From assembly GCA_035502095.1 (NCBI GenBank), contig DATJUX010000028.1, forward strand, positions 91,187-155,186: 64,000 nucleotides of DNA, written 5' to 3'. Below the pieces are notes generated by a model. The model made no database searches. It saw nothing but the letters and a program-made list of their open reading frames with translations, and was not told the DNA's origin. This stretch comes from JAKANT01 sp035502095. Its GTDB lineage: Bacteria; Pseudomonadota; Gammaproteobacteria; Burkholderiales; Burkholderiaceae_F. This document shows positions 43,576-52,162 of this stretch, in pieces (position 1 is the first letter of the stretch; every line of letters starts with the position of its first letter). The position numbers were made by a program, and so were the translations under genes.

Positions 43576-43624
43576 CTGTGTGACAGTAGCCCTGTGACAC
43601 CTGTCGCGCGGCGACAGGCGTCAC
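43576..43624 (+). promoter_or_regulatory. Enhancer-like dyad sites for AcoR
   Basis: The main site is GTGACACCTGTCGC (43594-43607), three bases, then GCGACAGGCGTCAC (43611-43624): arms complementary at 13 of 14 positions. A smaller CTGT-GTG-ACAG dyad lies at 43576-43586. The main centre is about 75 bases upstream of the -24 GG, within the usual range for a sigma54 activator site. Assignment to AcoR is by position. Confidence 0.6.
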
Positions 43625-43682
43625 GCCAGCCTCGCACAAGCATTGGCCTGTGAGGCGCCGGCTGGTAGCGCCGGCGAAGCAT

Positions 43683-43697
43683 TGGCACAAGCGTTGC
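43683..43697 (+). promoter_or_regulatory. Sigma54 (-24/-12) promoter of acoXABC
   Basis: TGGCACAAGCGTTGC matches the TGGCAC-N5-TTGC consensus exactly with correct spacing. The expected start near 43709 leaves a leader of about 35 bases to the acoX ATG at 43745. A partial second copy, with GG and GC at the right offset, lies 39 bases upstream at 43644-43658 within a direct repeat of AAGCATTGGC. Confidence 0.82.
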
Positions 43698-43744
43698 GTT
43701 CAGGCCTGCCCACCATGCCAACCCGAGCACCGGGGCGAGCAGAG

Positions 43745-44815
43745 ATGGCCTCCCGTACCCCGACGATCGGCATCATCGCGAACCCCGCGTCCGCGCGCGA
43801 CATTCGCCGCGTCGTTGCCAACGCCAACAACCTGCAGACGGCCGATCGCGTCAACATCGTGCTGCGCGTCCTGACGGCGCTTGCAAGCCAGGGTGTGGAG
43901 CACGTCCTGATGATGCCCGACAAGTCCGGCGTACGCGCCCTGCTGGCGCGCGCGCTCAAGCGCGAACACAACCTGCAGCACCGGTTTCCGCGGGTCGAAT
44001 TCCTCGATCTCGAGCCGACCTCGACCGTCGAGGACACCTTCCAGGCCGCGCGCATGATGCAGGCGGCACATGTGAGCGCAATCGTGGTGCTCGGCGGCGA
44101 CGGCACGCATCGCGCGGTCGTGCGCGAATGCAGCGACATTCCGATCGCCGGCCTGTCGACCGGCACCAACAACGCATTTCCCGAGATGCGCGAGCCGACG
44201 ATCACGGCGCTGGCGGTCGCGCTCTACGCGAACGGGCGGATCGCACCGGCCGAGGCGCTCGTCCCCAACAAGTTGCTCGAAGTCGCGATCACCGGTCATG
44301 CGGGCCGCGGCCAAAAGCAGCCGGCGGTCCGACGCGACGTCGCGCTGGTCGACGCGGTCATATCGACCGAACGATTCACCGGCGCCCGAGCGCTCTGGAG
44401 GCCCGAGAGCCTGGCGGCCGTCTATCTGACGTTCGCCGACCCGCAGGCAATCGGTCTGTCGGCCATCGGCGGGCTGCTGCAGCCGCTTGGACGACGCGAT
44501 CCGGGCGGGCTGGCGTTGCAGCTGAGTGAAGACCCGCAGCAACGCCGCCTCATGGTCAACGCTCCGATCGCGCCCGGGCTGGTACGCGCCGTCGGCATCG
44601 CGCACATGGAGCCGATGGTCGCCGGGCGCCCGTTCGTCGTCACCCAGGAGGCCGGCGTGGTTGCACTGGACGGCGAGCGCGAGCTTGCCTTCGATGGCGC
44701 AGACCGCGTGACGATCACGCTGCGCGAAGACGCCTTCCCCACGGTGGACGTGGCCCGTTGCATGCAGGTCGCTGCGCGTGACGGACTGTTCCGCCTCCCT
44801 TCGAGAAGCCACTGA
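43745..44815 (+). CDS. acoX: Acetoin catabolism protein AcoX, NAD kinase-like fold
   Basis: A 356-residue protein related to ATP-NAD kinases: VVLGGDGTHRAVV and GLSTGTNNAFPE are the characteristic nucleotide and substrate loops. AcoX is encoded in many acetoin operons, but its reaction is not established. I start at the ATG giving MASRTPTIGIIANP; the in-frame ATG at 43715 is so close to the predicted transcript start that translation from it is unlikely. acoA follows 14 bases later. Confidence 0.88.
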   Translation: MASRTPTIGIIANPASARDIRRVVANANNLQTADRVNIVLRVLTALASQGVEHVLMMPDKSGVRALLARALKREHNLQHRFPRVEFLDLEPTSTVEDTFQAARMMQAAHVSAIVVLGGDGTHRAVVRECSDIPIAGLSTGTNNAFPEMREPTITALAVALYANGRIAPAEALVPNKLLEVAITGHAGRGQKQPAVRRDVALVDAVISTERFTGARALWRPESLAAVYLTFADPQAIGLSAIGGLLQPLGRRDPGGLALQLSEDPQQRRLMVNAPIAPGLVRAVGIAHMEPMVAGRPFVVTQEAGVVALDGERELAFDGADRVTITLREDAFPTVDVARCMQVAARDGLFRLPSRSH

Positions 44816-44829
44816 GAGGAGACATCACC

Positions 44830-45816
44830 ATGCCATCCGCCAATCCGTTCCCGCTCGAGCGCGGCCAGCTGCTGCAGGCGTATCGGACCATGCGCACGAT
44901 CCGCGAATTCGAGGAGCGCCTGCACGTGGACTTCGGTCGCGGCGACATCCCGGGGTTCGTGCATTTGTATGCAGGCGAGGAGGCGGCCGCCACCGGGATC
45001 ATGATGCATCTCGGCGACGGCGATCGCATCGCCTCGACGCACCGTGGCCACGGCCACTGCATCGCCAAGGGCGTCGACGTGGTCGAGATGATGAAGGAGA
45101 TCTACGGCCGCAAGGGCGGCGCCTGCAACGGCAAGGGCGGCTCGATGCACATCGCCGACCTGTCGAAGGGCATGATGGGCGCCAACGGCATCCTCGGGGC
45201 GGGCGCGCCGCTGGTTTGCGGCGCGGCGGTGGCGGCGAAGTTCCGCAAGAAGGGCGAGGTTGCAATCAGCTTCGTCGGCGACGGCGCGAGCAACCAGGGC
45301 ATGTTCCTGGAAAGCCTGAACCTCGCGGCGGTGTGGAACCTGCCGGCGATCTTCGTCGTCGAGAACAACGGGTACGCGGAGAGCACTTCGCGCGACTACG
45401 GCGTGGCCGTGGACAGCTATGTGGATCGCGCCGCCGGCTTCGGCTTGCCAGGCGTGACGGTCGACGGTACCGATTTCTTTGCGGTGTACGAAGCCGCCGG
45501 CGAGATCATCAAGCGCGCGCGCGAAGGCGGTGGTCCGGCGCTGCTCGAATGCAAGATGATCCGCTTCTACGGCCACTTCGAGGGCGATGCGCAGACCTAC
45601 CGCGGGCCCGGCGAACTGGACGACATCCGCGCCAACCAGGACTGCCTCAAGAAGTTCGCCGCCGCGGTGACGGGCGCCGGCGTGATCGCACAGACCGAAT
45701 TGAACGCCGTCGACAAGGAGGCGCAAAGCCTGATCGAGCGCGCCGTGAAGGAGGCGAAAGCGGCGCCGCTTCCGACTGCGGCCGATCTCACCACCGACGT
45801 CTACGTCAGTTATTGA
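44830..45816 (+). CDS. acoA: Acetoin dehydrogenase E1 component, alpha subunit
   Basis: Thiamine-diphosphate-dependent E1 that cleaves acetoin to acetaldehyde and an acetyl group passed to lipoate. The 328-residue chain has the ThDP/magnesium motif from GDG (150-152) to NN (179-180) and the STHRGHGH and GKGGSMH loops that distinguish this family. A GAGAGGAG ribosome site precedes the ATG. It pairs with AcoB in an alpha2beta2 tetramer. Confidence 0.94.
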   Translation: MPSANPFPLERGQLLQAYRTMRTIREFEERLHVDFGRGDIPGFVHLYAGEEAAATGIMMHLGDGDRIASTHRGHGHCIAKGVDVVEMMKEIYGRKGGACNGKGGSMHIADLSKGMMGANGILGAGAPLVCGAAVAAKFRKKGEVAISFVGDGASNQGMFLESLNLAAVWNLPAIFVVENNGYAESTSRDYGVAVDSYVDRAAGFGLPGVTVDGTDFFAVYEAAGEIIKRAREGGGPALLECKMIRFYGHFEGDAQTYRGPGELDDIRANQDCLKKFAAAVTGAGVIAQTELNAVDKEAQSLIERAVKEAKAAPLPTAADLTTDVYVSY

Positions 45817-45831
45817 ATCCGGGAGAGAACC

Positions 45832-46848
45832 ATGGCACGCAAGCTCAGCATGAAACAGGCGATCAACGAAGCGCTCGACCAGGAAATGACGCGCGATCCG
45901 TCGGTGATCATCATGGGCGAGGACATCGTCGGCGGTGCCGGCAGCGACGGCGAACGCGACGCGTGGGGCGGTGTCCTCGGCGTCACCAAGGGGCTCTACG
46001 CCAAACACGGCGACCGGCTGATGGATACGCCGCTCTCCGAATCTGCGTACGTCGGGGCGGCGATCGGAGCCGCCGCGTGCGGCATGCGCCCGGTTGCAGA
46101 GCTGATGTTCATCGACTTCATGGGCGTCTGCTTCGACCAGATCTTCAACCAGGCCGCGAAGTTCAAGTACATGTTCGGCGGCAAGGCGCAGACGCCGGTC
46201 GTCATCCGCACCATGGTCGGTGCGGGCTTCCGCGCCGCCGCGCAGCACTCGCAGATGCTGACGCCGCTCTTCACGCACATCCCCGGATTGAAGGTGGTCT
46301 GCCCGTCGACACCGTACGACACCAAAGGCCTGCTCATCCAGTCGATTCGTGACAACGATCCCGTCATCTTCTGCGAGCACAAGAATCTGTATGGCTTCGA
46401 AGGCGAGGTGCCGGAGGCGAGCTATGCGATCCCGTTCGGAGAGGCGAACGTGGTTCGCGAAGGCAAGCATGTCACCATCGTCGGGTACGGGCTGATGGTC
46501 CATCGAGCACTCGACGCGGCGGCAGCGCTGGCGAAGGAGGGGATCGAGGCCGAGATCGTCGACTTGCGCACCCTCTCGCCGCTCGACATCGACACCGTGC
46601 TCGAAAGCGTCGAGAAGACGGGCCGTCTGGTCTGCGTCGACGAGGCGACCCCACGCTGCAGCATCGCCGCCGACGTCTCGGCGCAGGTGGCGCAGCACGC
46701 GTTTCGTGCGCTCAAGGGCCCGATCGAGATGGTCACGCCGCCGCACGTGCCGGTGCCGTTCTCGCCGGTGCTGGAGGACGCCTATATCCCGAGTGCCGAG
46801 CGCATCGTTGCCGCAGCAAGGCGCTCCCTGAAGGAAGGGAAGCACTGA
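45832..46848 (+). CDS. acoB: Acetoin dehydrogenase E1 component, beta subunit
   Basis: Beta subunit of the E1 heterotetramer, 338 residues, with the pyrimidine-site glutamate region IIMGEDIVGGAG, DTPLSESAYVGAAIGAA, and the transketolase C-terminal domain. It starts 15 bases after acoA and its stop overlaps the acoC ATG. Confidence 0.94.
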   Translation: MARKLSMKQAINEALDQEMTRDPSVIIMGEDIVGGAGSDGERDAWGGVLGVTKGLYAKHGDRLMDTPLSESAYVGAAIGAAACGMRPVAELMFIDFMGVCFDQIFNQAAKFKYMFGGKAQTPVVIRTMVGAGFRAAAQHSQMLTPLFTHIPGLKVVCPSTPYDTKGLLIQSIRDNDPVIFCEHKNLYGFEGEVPEASYAIPFGEANVVREGKHVTIVGYGLMVHRALDAAAALAKEGIEAEIVDLRTLSPLDIDTVLESVEKTGRLVCVDEATPRCSIAADVSAQVAQHAFRALKGPIEMVTPPHVPVPFSPVLEDAYIPSAERIVAAARRSLKEGKH

Positions 46849-47963
46849 TGAGCGCAGCGATCACGCCGATCGTCATGCCCAAGTGGGGGCTGTCGATGCG
46901 GGAGGGCAAGGTGACGGCCTGGCTGGTCGAGGAGGGCGCCGCCATCGAGGTGGGCATGCCCATCGTCGAGGTCGAGACGGACAAGATCGCCAATGCGGTC
47001 GAGGCGCCCGATCCGGGCCTCCTGCGGCGTCGGGTCGCGCAGGAGGGCGAGACGCTGCCCGTCAAGGCGCTTCTGGGTGTCCTTGCGCCGGCCGAGGTAA
47101 GCGACAGCGAAGTCGATGCGTACATCGCAGGCTACGTCGTACCGGCGCCCGAAGCCGGCGAGGAAGAAGCGGAACCCGCCTACCAGTTCATCGACGTGGA
47201 GGGGATACGCGTGCGTTACGTGCAGCGCGGCGCCGCGCGGCGCGTGCCCGTGCTCTTCATCCACGGCTTCGGCGGCGATCTAGACAACTGGCTGTTCAAC
47301 CTCGACGCTGTGGCCGAACGGCACCCGGTGATCGCGATCGATCTGCCCGCGCATGGCCAGTCCGACGCGAAGCTGCCCGGCGCCGGACTGGCGGTGCTCG
47401 CCGCGTTCGTCGTGCGGTTCCTCGATCGGATTGACGTAACACGTGTGCACATCGTGGGTCACTCGATGGGTGGTGCGATTGCCGCGCAGCTTGCGCTCTC
47501 GTATCCGCAGCGCGTTGCCTCACTCGCGCTGATCAACAGCGCGGGTCTGGGGGCGGAGATCAACACCGGGTATACCGAGGGTTTTGTCGCGGCCACCTCG
47601 CGCCGCGAGCTGAAGCCGGTCGTGGAACAGCTGTTTGCAGACCCGCAACTCGTGAGCCGGCAGATGTTGGACGACCTGCTCAAGTACAAGCGGCTCGACG
47701 GCGTCACGGAAGCGCTCGCGACCCTTGGCACCGCGCTCTTCGGTGCGGGCCGCCAGACCGCGTCGCCCGGCCTGCAGCTCGAGGCTACGGGCAAGCCGGT
47801 GCTGATCGTGTGGGGCGCCGAGGACCGCATCATCCCCGCGGCGCACGCGGCCAATGCGCCGCCCGGTGCCACGGTCGAGATATTCGAGGGCGCCGGCCAC
47901 ATGGTGATGCTCGAGAAGGCCTCCGAGATCAACGCGGTTCTCAAGCGTCATTTTGCCGGCTGA
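46848..47963 (+). CDS. acoC: Acetoin dehydrogenase E2, lipoyl domain fused to alpha/beta hydrolase
   Basis: Dihydrolipoamide acetyltransferase of the acetoin complex, 371 residues. The N-terminal lipoyl domain has the modified lysine at residue 46 (VETDKIANAVEA). After a short linker it continues as an alpha/beta hydrolase rather than a classical E2 catalytic domain: Ser in VGHSMGGA, Asp in WGAEDRIIP and His in GAGHMVML form a complete triad. This layout matches the Cupriavidus AcoC type. The ATG overlaps the acoB stop. Confidence 0.93.
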   Translation: MSAAITPIVMPKWGLSMREGKVTAWLVEEGAAIEVGMPIVEVETDKIANAVEAPDPGLLRRRVAQEGETLPVKALLGVLAPAEVSDSEVDAYIAGYVVPAPEAGEEEAEPAYQFIDVEGIRVRYVQRGAARRVPVLFIHGFGGDLDNWLFNLDAVAERHPVIAIDLPAHGQSDAKLPGAGLAVLAAFVVRFLDRIDVTRVHIVGHSMGGAIAAQLALSYPQRVASLALINSAGLGAEINTGYTEGFVAATSRRELKPVVEQLFADPQLVSRQMLDDLLKYKRLDGVTEALATLGTALFGAGRQTASPGLQLEATGKPVLIVWGAEDRIIPAAHAANAPPGATVEIFEGAGHMVMLEKASEINAVLKRHFAG

Positions 47964-47964
47964 A

Positions 47965-48687
47965 GTGGCTCTGCCCACGTTCCGCCTCGTGACCGTGCAC
48001 GAGGCGCCGCTTGCGGATGGCAGCGAGCTCGAAGAGACGTGGATGGTCCGCGCGGCGCGTACCGGCTCTCCCGAGGCGCACGTGTGGACCGCTCCTCGCG
48101 GGCTAGTCGTGCCGCGCAGCTATGAACGGCTCGCGGCATTCGCCGCCGCGTGCGCTGCCGCGCGCGAAGCAGGTTGGCGGATGCAGGTGCGCTGCTCGGG
48201 CGGCGGCCTCGTGCCGCAGGGCCCTGGTGTGCTGAATGTCAGCCTTGTCTGGTGCACCGCCCGGGGGACACCGGGCGGAACCGACGAGATCTACGGATCG
48301 CTGTGCGGGGCGCTGGCAGCCGCCCTCGCGCACCTTGGAATCATCGCATCGACGCAGAGGGCCGAAGGCTCGTTCTGCGACGGGCGCTTCGACCTGGTGG
48401 TCGGCGGGCGCAAGCTGGCCGGAACTGCGCAGGCCTGGCGCCGCATTGAAGACCAACGGGTCGTCCTGGCGCACGCCGTGCTCATCGCCAGCGCCGATCC
48501 CGTCGCGCTTGCAGCGATCGCGAATCGCTTCGAGGACTTCGTCGCAAGCGGTCGCATATATCGCGCGGAGGCCGTCACCAGCGTTGCGCAGGCGTTGCGC
48601 GATGCACACCCCGGCCGCGAGGCGCCGGCCGACCTCGACACGGTCCTTGCGGCGGCGCTGGCGCGCCAGCTAGCCGATGCCGGATGA
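47965..48687 (+). CDS. Lipoate--protein ligase-like protein (LplA/BPL fold)
   Basis: A 240-residue protein of the biotin/lipoate ligase fold. MQVRCSGGGLVPQGPGVLNV matches the lipoate-ligase RRxSGGG...PGNLN motif, and FDLVVGGRKLAGTAQAWRR matches the lysine-containing GxKIxGxAQ motif. It is the last gene of the aco operon, one base after acoC, so attaching lipoate to Lys46 of AcoC is the natural proposal. I use GTG at 47965; a TTG at 47953 overlapping acoC is possible. The family could alternatively include octanoyl transferases. Confidence 0.72.
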   Translation: MALPTFRLVTVHEAPLADGSELEETWMVRAARTGSPEAHVWTAPRGLVVPRSYERLAAFAAACAAAREAGWRMQVRCSGGGLVPQGPGVLNVSLVWCTARGTPGGTDEIYGSLCGALAAALAHLGIIASTQRAEGSFCDGRFDLVVGGRKLAGTAQAWRRIEDQRVVLAHAVLIASADPVALAAIANRFEDFVASGRIYRAEAVTSVAQALRDAHPGREAPADLDTVLAAALARQLADAG

Positions 48688-48696
48688 CGCGGGGTC

Positions 48697-50337
48697 TCAG
48701 GCTTCGGCAGTTCGCACGGCTTCGCGTTCGCGCAGCAGGCGTCGCTGCACCTTGCCGGTGGTGGTCATCGGCAGCTCGTCGATGAACTCGATCTCCTTCG
48801 GATACTCGTACGGCGCGAGCTTGCCGCGCACGTGATCCTGCAGGCCCGCGACGAGTTTCGCGTCGCCCGTGAAGCCCGCTGCCAGCACGACGAATGCCTT
48901 GACGACATTGCCACGCTCCGCATCCGGCTTGGGCACGACCGCGACGTTGGCGACCGCCGGGTGCTTGAGAAGACAGTTCTCGATCTCGCCCGGGCCGATG
49001 CGATAGCCCGCCGCCTTGAACATGTCATCGGCGCGGCCCTGGTACCAGAGGTAGCCGTCGTCATCACGCTGCGCCAGGTCGCCGGTGCGGCACCAGGGTC
49101 CGGTGAATTTCGCGCGTGTCGCGTCGGCGTTCTTCCAGTACTCGATGAAGAACACGGGATCGGCCACATCGTGAATGTCGTGCCGATGCACCGCGACCTC
49201 GCCCGCCGCGCCGGCGGGAAGCTCGCGCCCTTCGTCGTCGATCACCGCGACACGATGGCCCGGATACGGCCGTCCCATCGCGCCGGCCGGCGCTGGCCAC
49301 TTCTCGTGCGAGTTGCCGACGATGTAGTTCATCTCGGTCTGGCCGAACATCTCGTTGACGGTCAAGCCGAGGGACGCCCGGGTCCAATCGAACACGGCGG
49401 TGCCGACCGACTCGCCCGCGCTCATGATCGCACGCAGCTTCACCTTGTCGCGCGCAGCGCGCCACGTCTCCGATCGCATCATCATCTTCAATGCGGTCGG
49501 GAACAGGAACGCGTTGGTGACGCCGTAGCGCTGCATCAACGCGAGGGCGCGTTCCGGCGTGAACCTGCCCTTTGCGCCGACGATCGGGAAGCCGAAGTAC
49601 AGCGTGGGCAGCAAGGCGTCCATCAAGCCGCCCGTCCAGGCCCAGTCGGCCGGCGACCAGAAGACGTCGCCGGGGCGCGGGAACCAGTTCTGCGAGGCGA
49701 CGAACCCGGGCAGGTTGCCGATCAGCGCGCGATGCGGCATCAGTGCCCCTTTGGGCGGCCCGGTCGTGCCGCTCGTGTAGATCAGCAGCGCGGGGTCGCT
49801 GGCGAGCGTCGTCACCGCGGCGAATCGATCCACGGCGCGACCGAGAAGCGCGCTCCATTCCATTCCATTCGCTGCGGCGCCGACGCCGATCAGGTGCTGG
49901 AGCTGCGGACAGGTGCCTTGCAGTCCCCGCACCAGGGCCAGCGCGCCTGCGTCGCAGATCGCCGCGCAAGCGCCGCTGTCCTGCAGGCGATATTCAAGCG
50001 CCTCGGGACCGAACAGCAACGACAGCGGCGTCGCGATGGCACCGAGCTGATAGATCGCGAGATGCGCCACCGCGGTCTCCGGCCGCTGCGGCAGGACGAT
50101 TGCGACGCGGTCGCCCCGGCGCACGCCGAGCGCCAGCAACGCATTCGACAGGCGGTTCGCATCGGCCTGCAAGGCCGCGTAGGTGTAGGTCCGTGCGCGA
50201 CCGTCGTCGTCCTCGAAAACCATCGCGACGCGCGAGCGCTCGGCGGCCCAGCGCCGGCCGCACACCTCGGCGATGTTGAACTCGTGCGGGACGTGCCAGC
50301 GGAACGACCGGTACAGCGCGCGGTACTGATCGGGCAT
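48697..50337 (-). CDS. Acyl/acetyl-CoA synthetase (AMP-forming)
   Basis: ANL-superfamily adenylating enzyme of 546 residues, expected to convert a short- or medium-chain acid to its CoA ester with ATP. The P-loop-like YTSGTTGPPKG, the FGQTEMNYI adenine region, GYLWYQGRADDMFKAAGYRIGP hinge and the catalytic Lys in TTTGKVQRR are all present. The ATG has a GGGAGA site. It converges on the aco operon with only 9 bases between stops; activating acetate formed from acetoin-derived acetaldehyde is a possible but unproven link. Confidence 0.87.
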   Translation of the reverse strand: MPDQYRALYRSFRWHVPHEFNIAEVCGRRWAAERSRVAMVFEDDDGRARTYTYAALQADANRLSNALLALGVRRGDRVAIVLPQRPETAVAHLAIYQLGAIATPLSLLFGPEALEYRLQDSGACAAICDAGALALVRGLQGTCPQLQHLIGVGAAANGMEWSALLGRAVDRFAAVTTLASDPALLIYTSGTTGPPKGALMPHRALIGNLPGFVASQNWFPRPGDVFWSPADWAWTGGLMDALLPTLYFGFPIVGAKGRFTPERALALMQRYGVTNAFLFPTALKMMMRSETWRAARDKVKLRAIMSAGESVGTAVFDWTRASLGLTVNEMFGQTEMNYIVGNSHEKWPAPAGAMGRPYPGHRVAVIDDEGRELPAGAAGEVAVHRHDIHDVADPVFFIEYWKNADATRAKFTGPWCRTGDLAQRDDDGYLWYQGRADDMFKAAGYRIGPGEIENCLLKHPAVANVAVVPKPDAERGNVVKAFVVLAAGFTGDAKLVAGLQDHVRGKLAPYEYPKEIEFIDELPMTTTGKVQRRLLREREAVRTAEA

Positions 50338-50406
50338 GCGTCTCCCGTCGCTTGGTATCGTTATCTCGTCCAATCATCGCCCCGCCGGCCCGCCCCAGGC
50401 AACCGC

Positions 50407-51279
50407 ATGAAACCTTCCCGCTCGCGCTTCATCGAAATTCGCGGCCTGCGCTACCACCTGCGCGAATGGGGAATCGAGGGCGCGCCGCTCATCGTGATGC
50501 TGCACGGCTGGATGGATGTGTCGGCATCGTTCCAGTTCGTCGTCGACGCGTTCACGCGCGGCTGGCACGTGATCGCCCCCGACTGGCGCGGCTATGGCCT
50601 CACCTCGCGCACGCAGGCGGATTGCTACTGGTTCGCCGACTACCTGGCCGACCTCGAATTCGTGCTCGACGCGATCGCGCCCGCGATGCCGGTGATCCTG
50701 GTCGGCCACAGCATGGGCGGCAACGTCGCAATGACGTACGCCGGGGTCCGGCCTGCGCGCATCCATCGCCTGGTCAACCTGGAGGGTTTCGGCCTGCGCG
50801 ACATGGCACCAGCCATGGCGCCCGAGCGCTACGCGCGCTGGATCGACGAACTGAAGGAAGGCAGCCGCATGCGCGACTACGGCTCGCTTTCCGAGGTCGC
50901 CGACCGGCTGCGCAAGACCAACCCGCGCCTGTCGGAGGAGCGGTCCCTTTTCCTGGCCGCGCACTGGTCGCAGCCGACGCACGACGGGCGCTACCAGATC
51001 GCGGGCGATCCCGCGCACAAGATCGTGAATCCGACCCTGTACCGGTTCGCCGAAATCGAGGCATGTTGGAAACGGATCACCTGCCCGGTGCTCTGGGTCC
51101 AGGCCGACCAGACCGATGCGCACCGCTGGGCCGGCGAGCAGGCCGAACTCGAGCGGCGCGCGCACCTCGCGCGCGACGTCACCATCGCGCGTGTGCCCGA
51201 GGCGGGCCACATGCTGCATCACGACCAGCCGGCCGAAGTGGCGCGCGTAATGGAGGGATTTCTCGGGGCAGCCGGGTAG
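50407..51279 (+). CDS. Alpha/beta hydrolase
   Basis: A 290-residue alpha/beta-hydrolase fold protein. The oxyanion HGWMD motif, nucleophile Ser in VGHSMGGN, and the terminal His in PEAGHMLHHDQP are evident. Substrate is unknown. The 69-base gap to the divergent acyl-CoA synthetase contains no clear promoter. No signal peptide, so it is cytoplasmic. Confidence 0.83.
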   Translation: MKPSRSRFIEIRGLRYHLREWGIEGAPLIVMLHGWMDVSASFQFVVDAFTRGWHVIAPDWRGYGLTSRTQADCYWFADYLADLEFVLDAIAPAMPVILVGHSMGGNVAMTYAGVRPARIHRLVNLEGFGLRDMAPAMAPERYARWIDELKEGSRMRDYGSLSEVADRLRKTNPRLSEERSLFLAAHWSQPTHDGRYQIAGDPAHKIVNPTLYRFAEIEACWKRITCPVLWVQADQTDAHRWAGEQAELERRAHLARDVTIARVPEAGHMLHHDQPAEVARVMEGFLGAAG

Positions 51280-51304
51280 ATGGGTCCGTACAATCCCGCA
51301 AACC

Positions 51305-52153
51305 ATGGGCTTGCTGCACGACCTCAACGCGGACCTGCACGCGCATTCGACGGTTTCCGACGGAACGCTTGATCCGGGCACGCTGGTGCGCCGGGCTGCC
51401 GGAAAGGGAGTCGAACTTTTCGCACTGACCGATCACGACGATCTTGGCGGGCTTTACGTTGCGAGCGAGGTGGCCGCGCAAGCCGGGATTCGTTTCGTCC
51501 CCGGCGTCGAAGTCTCGGTGACGTATGCGGGACAGACCGTGCACGTGGTCGGCCTCGGCATCGATCCCGCGAGCGAAGTGCTGCGCAACGGTCTTGCCGA
51601 TGTGCGCTCGGGCCGGATGCGCCGGGCCGAGGAGATGGCGGCGGCACTGGCCGCGGTCGGCATCGACGGCGCGCTCGCCGGCGCGCTCGCCTACGCCGGC
51701 AACGTCAACCTGATTTCGCGCACGCATTTCGCGCGCTGGCTGGTGAACACCGGCCATTGCGCCGACGTGCGCGAGGTGTTCGCCAGGTACCTGGTCGCAG
51801 GCAAGCCGGGCTACGTTCCGCATCGCTGGGCGCGACTCGCCGACGCCGTGGCCTGGATCAATGCCGCGGGCGGCGTCGCCGTCATCGCTCATCCGGGCAG
51901 GTACCGGTTCAGCGAGACGGAAGCGTGGGCGCTCTACTCCGAGTTCAAGGAGGCCGGCGGCACCGCGATCGAGGTGGCGACTTCGAACCATACTGCCGAC
52001 CAGGTGAAACGCTTCGCGAAGATCGCACACGAGTTCGATTTCGAAGCCTCGCGTGGCAGCGACTTCCACGATCCGGCCGAATCGCACGCCGAACTCGGGC
52101 GCGTCTGTCACCTGTCGGATTCGCTCGTTCCAGTGTGGCACCGCTTCGCCTGA
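51305..52153 (+). CDS. PHP-domain phosphoesterase (RnmA/YciV-like)
   Basis: A 282-residue PHP metallophosphoesterase. Metal ligands are visible in DLHAHSTVSDG (His11, His13), LTDHDD, the VIAHPGRY motif and the SDFHD motif. Members of this group hydrolyse 3',5'-nucleoside bisphosphates or trim short RNA 5' ends. It starts 25 bases after the hydrolase and is followed by the YciO-like gene, the same pairing as trpH/yciV with yciO in E. coli, near trp-related genes as here (trpS). Confidence 0.87.
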   Translation: MGLLHDLNADLHAHSTVSDGTLDPGTLVRRAAGKGVELFALTDHDDLGGLYVASEVAAQAGIRFVPGVEVSVTYAGQTVHVVGLGIDPASEVLRNGLADVRSGRMRRAEEMAAALAAVGIDGALAGALAYAGNVNLISRTHFARWLVNTGHCADVREVFARYLVAGKPGYVPHRWARLADAVAWINAAGGVAVIAHPGRYRFSETEAWALYSEFKEAGGTAIEVATSNHTADQVKRFAKIAHEFDFEASRGSDFHDPAESHAELGRVCHLSDSLVPVWHRFA

Positions 52154-52162
52154 GCGCGCACG

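Noticed and set aside
43715..43744. Earlier ATG for acoX
   Set aside because: It lies only a few bases after the predicted sigma54 transcription start, leaving no room for a ribosome site.
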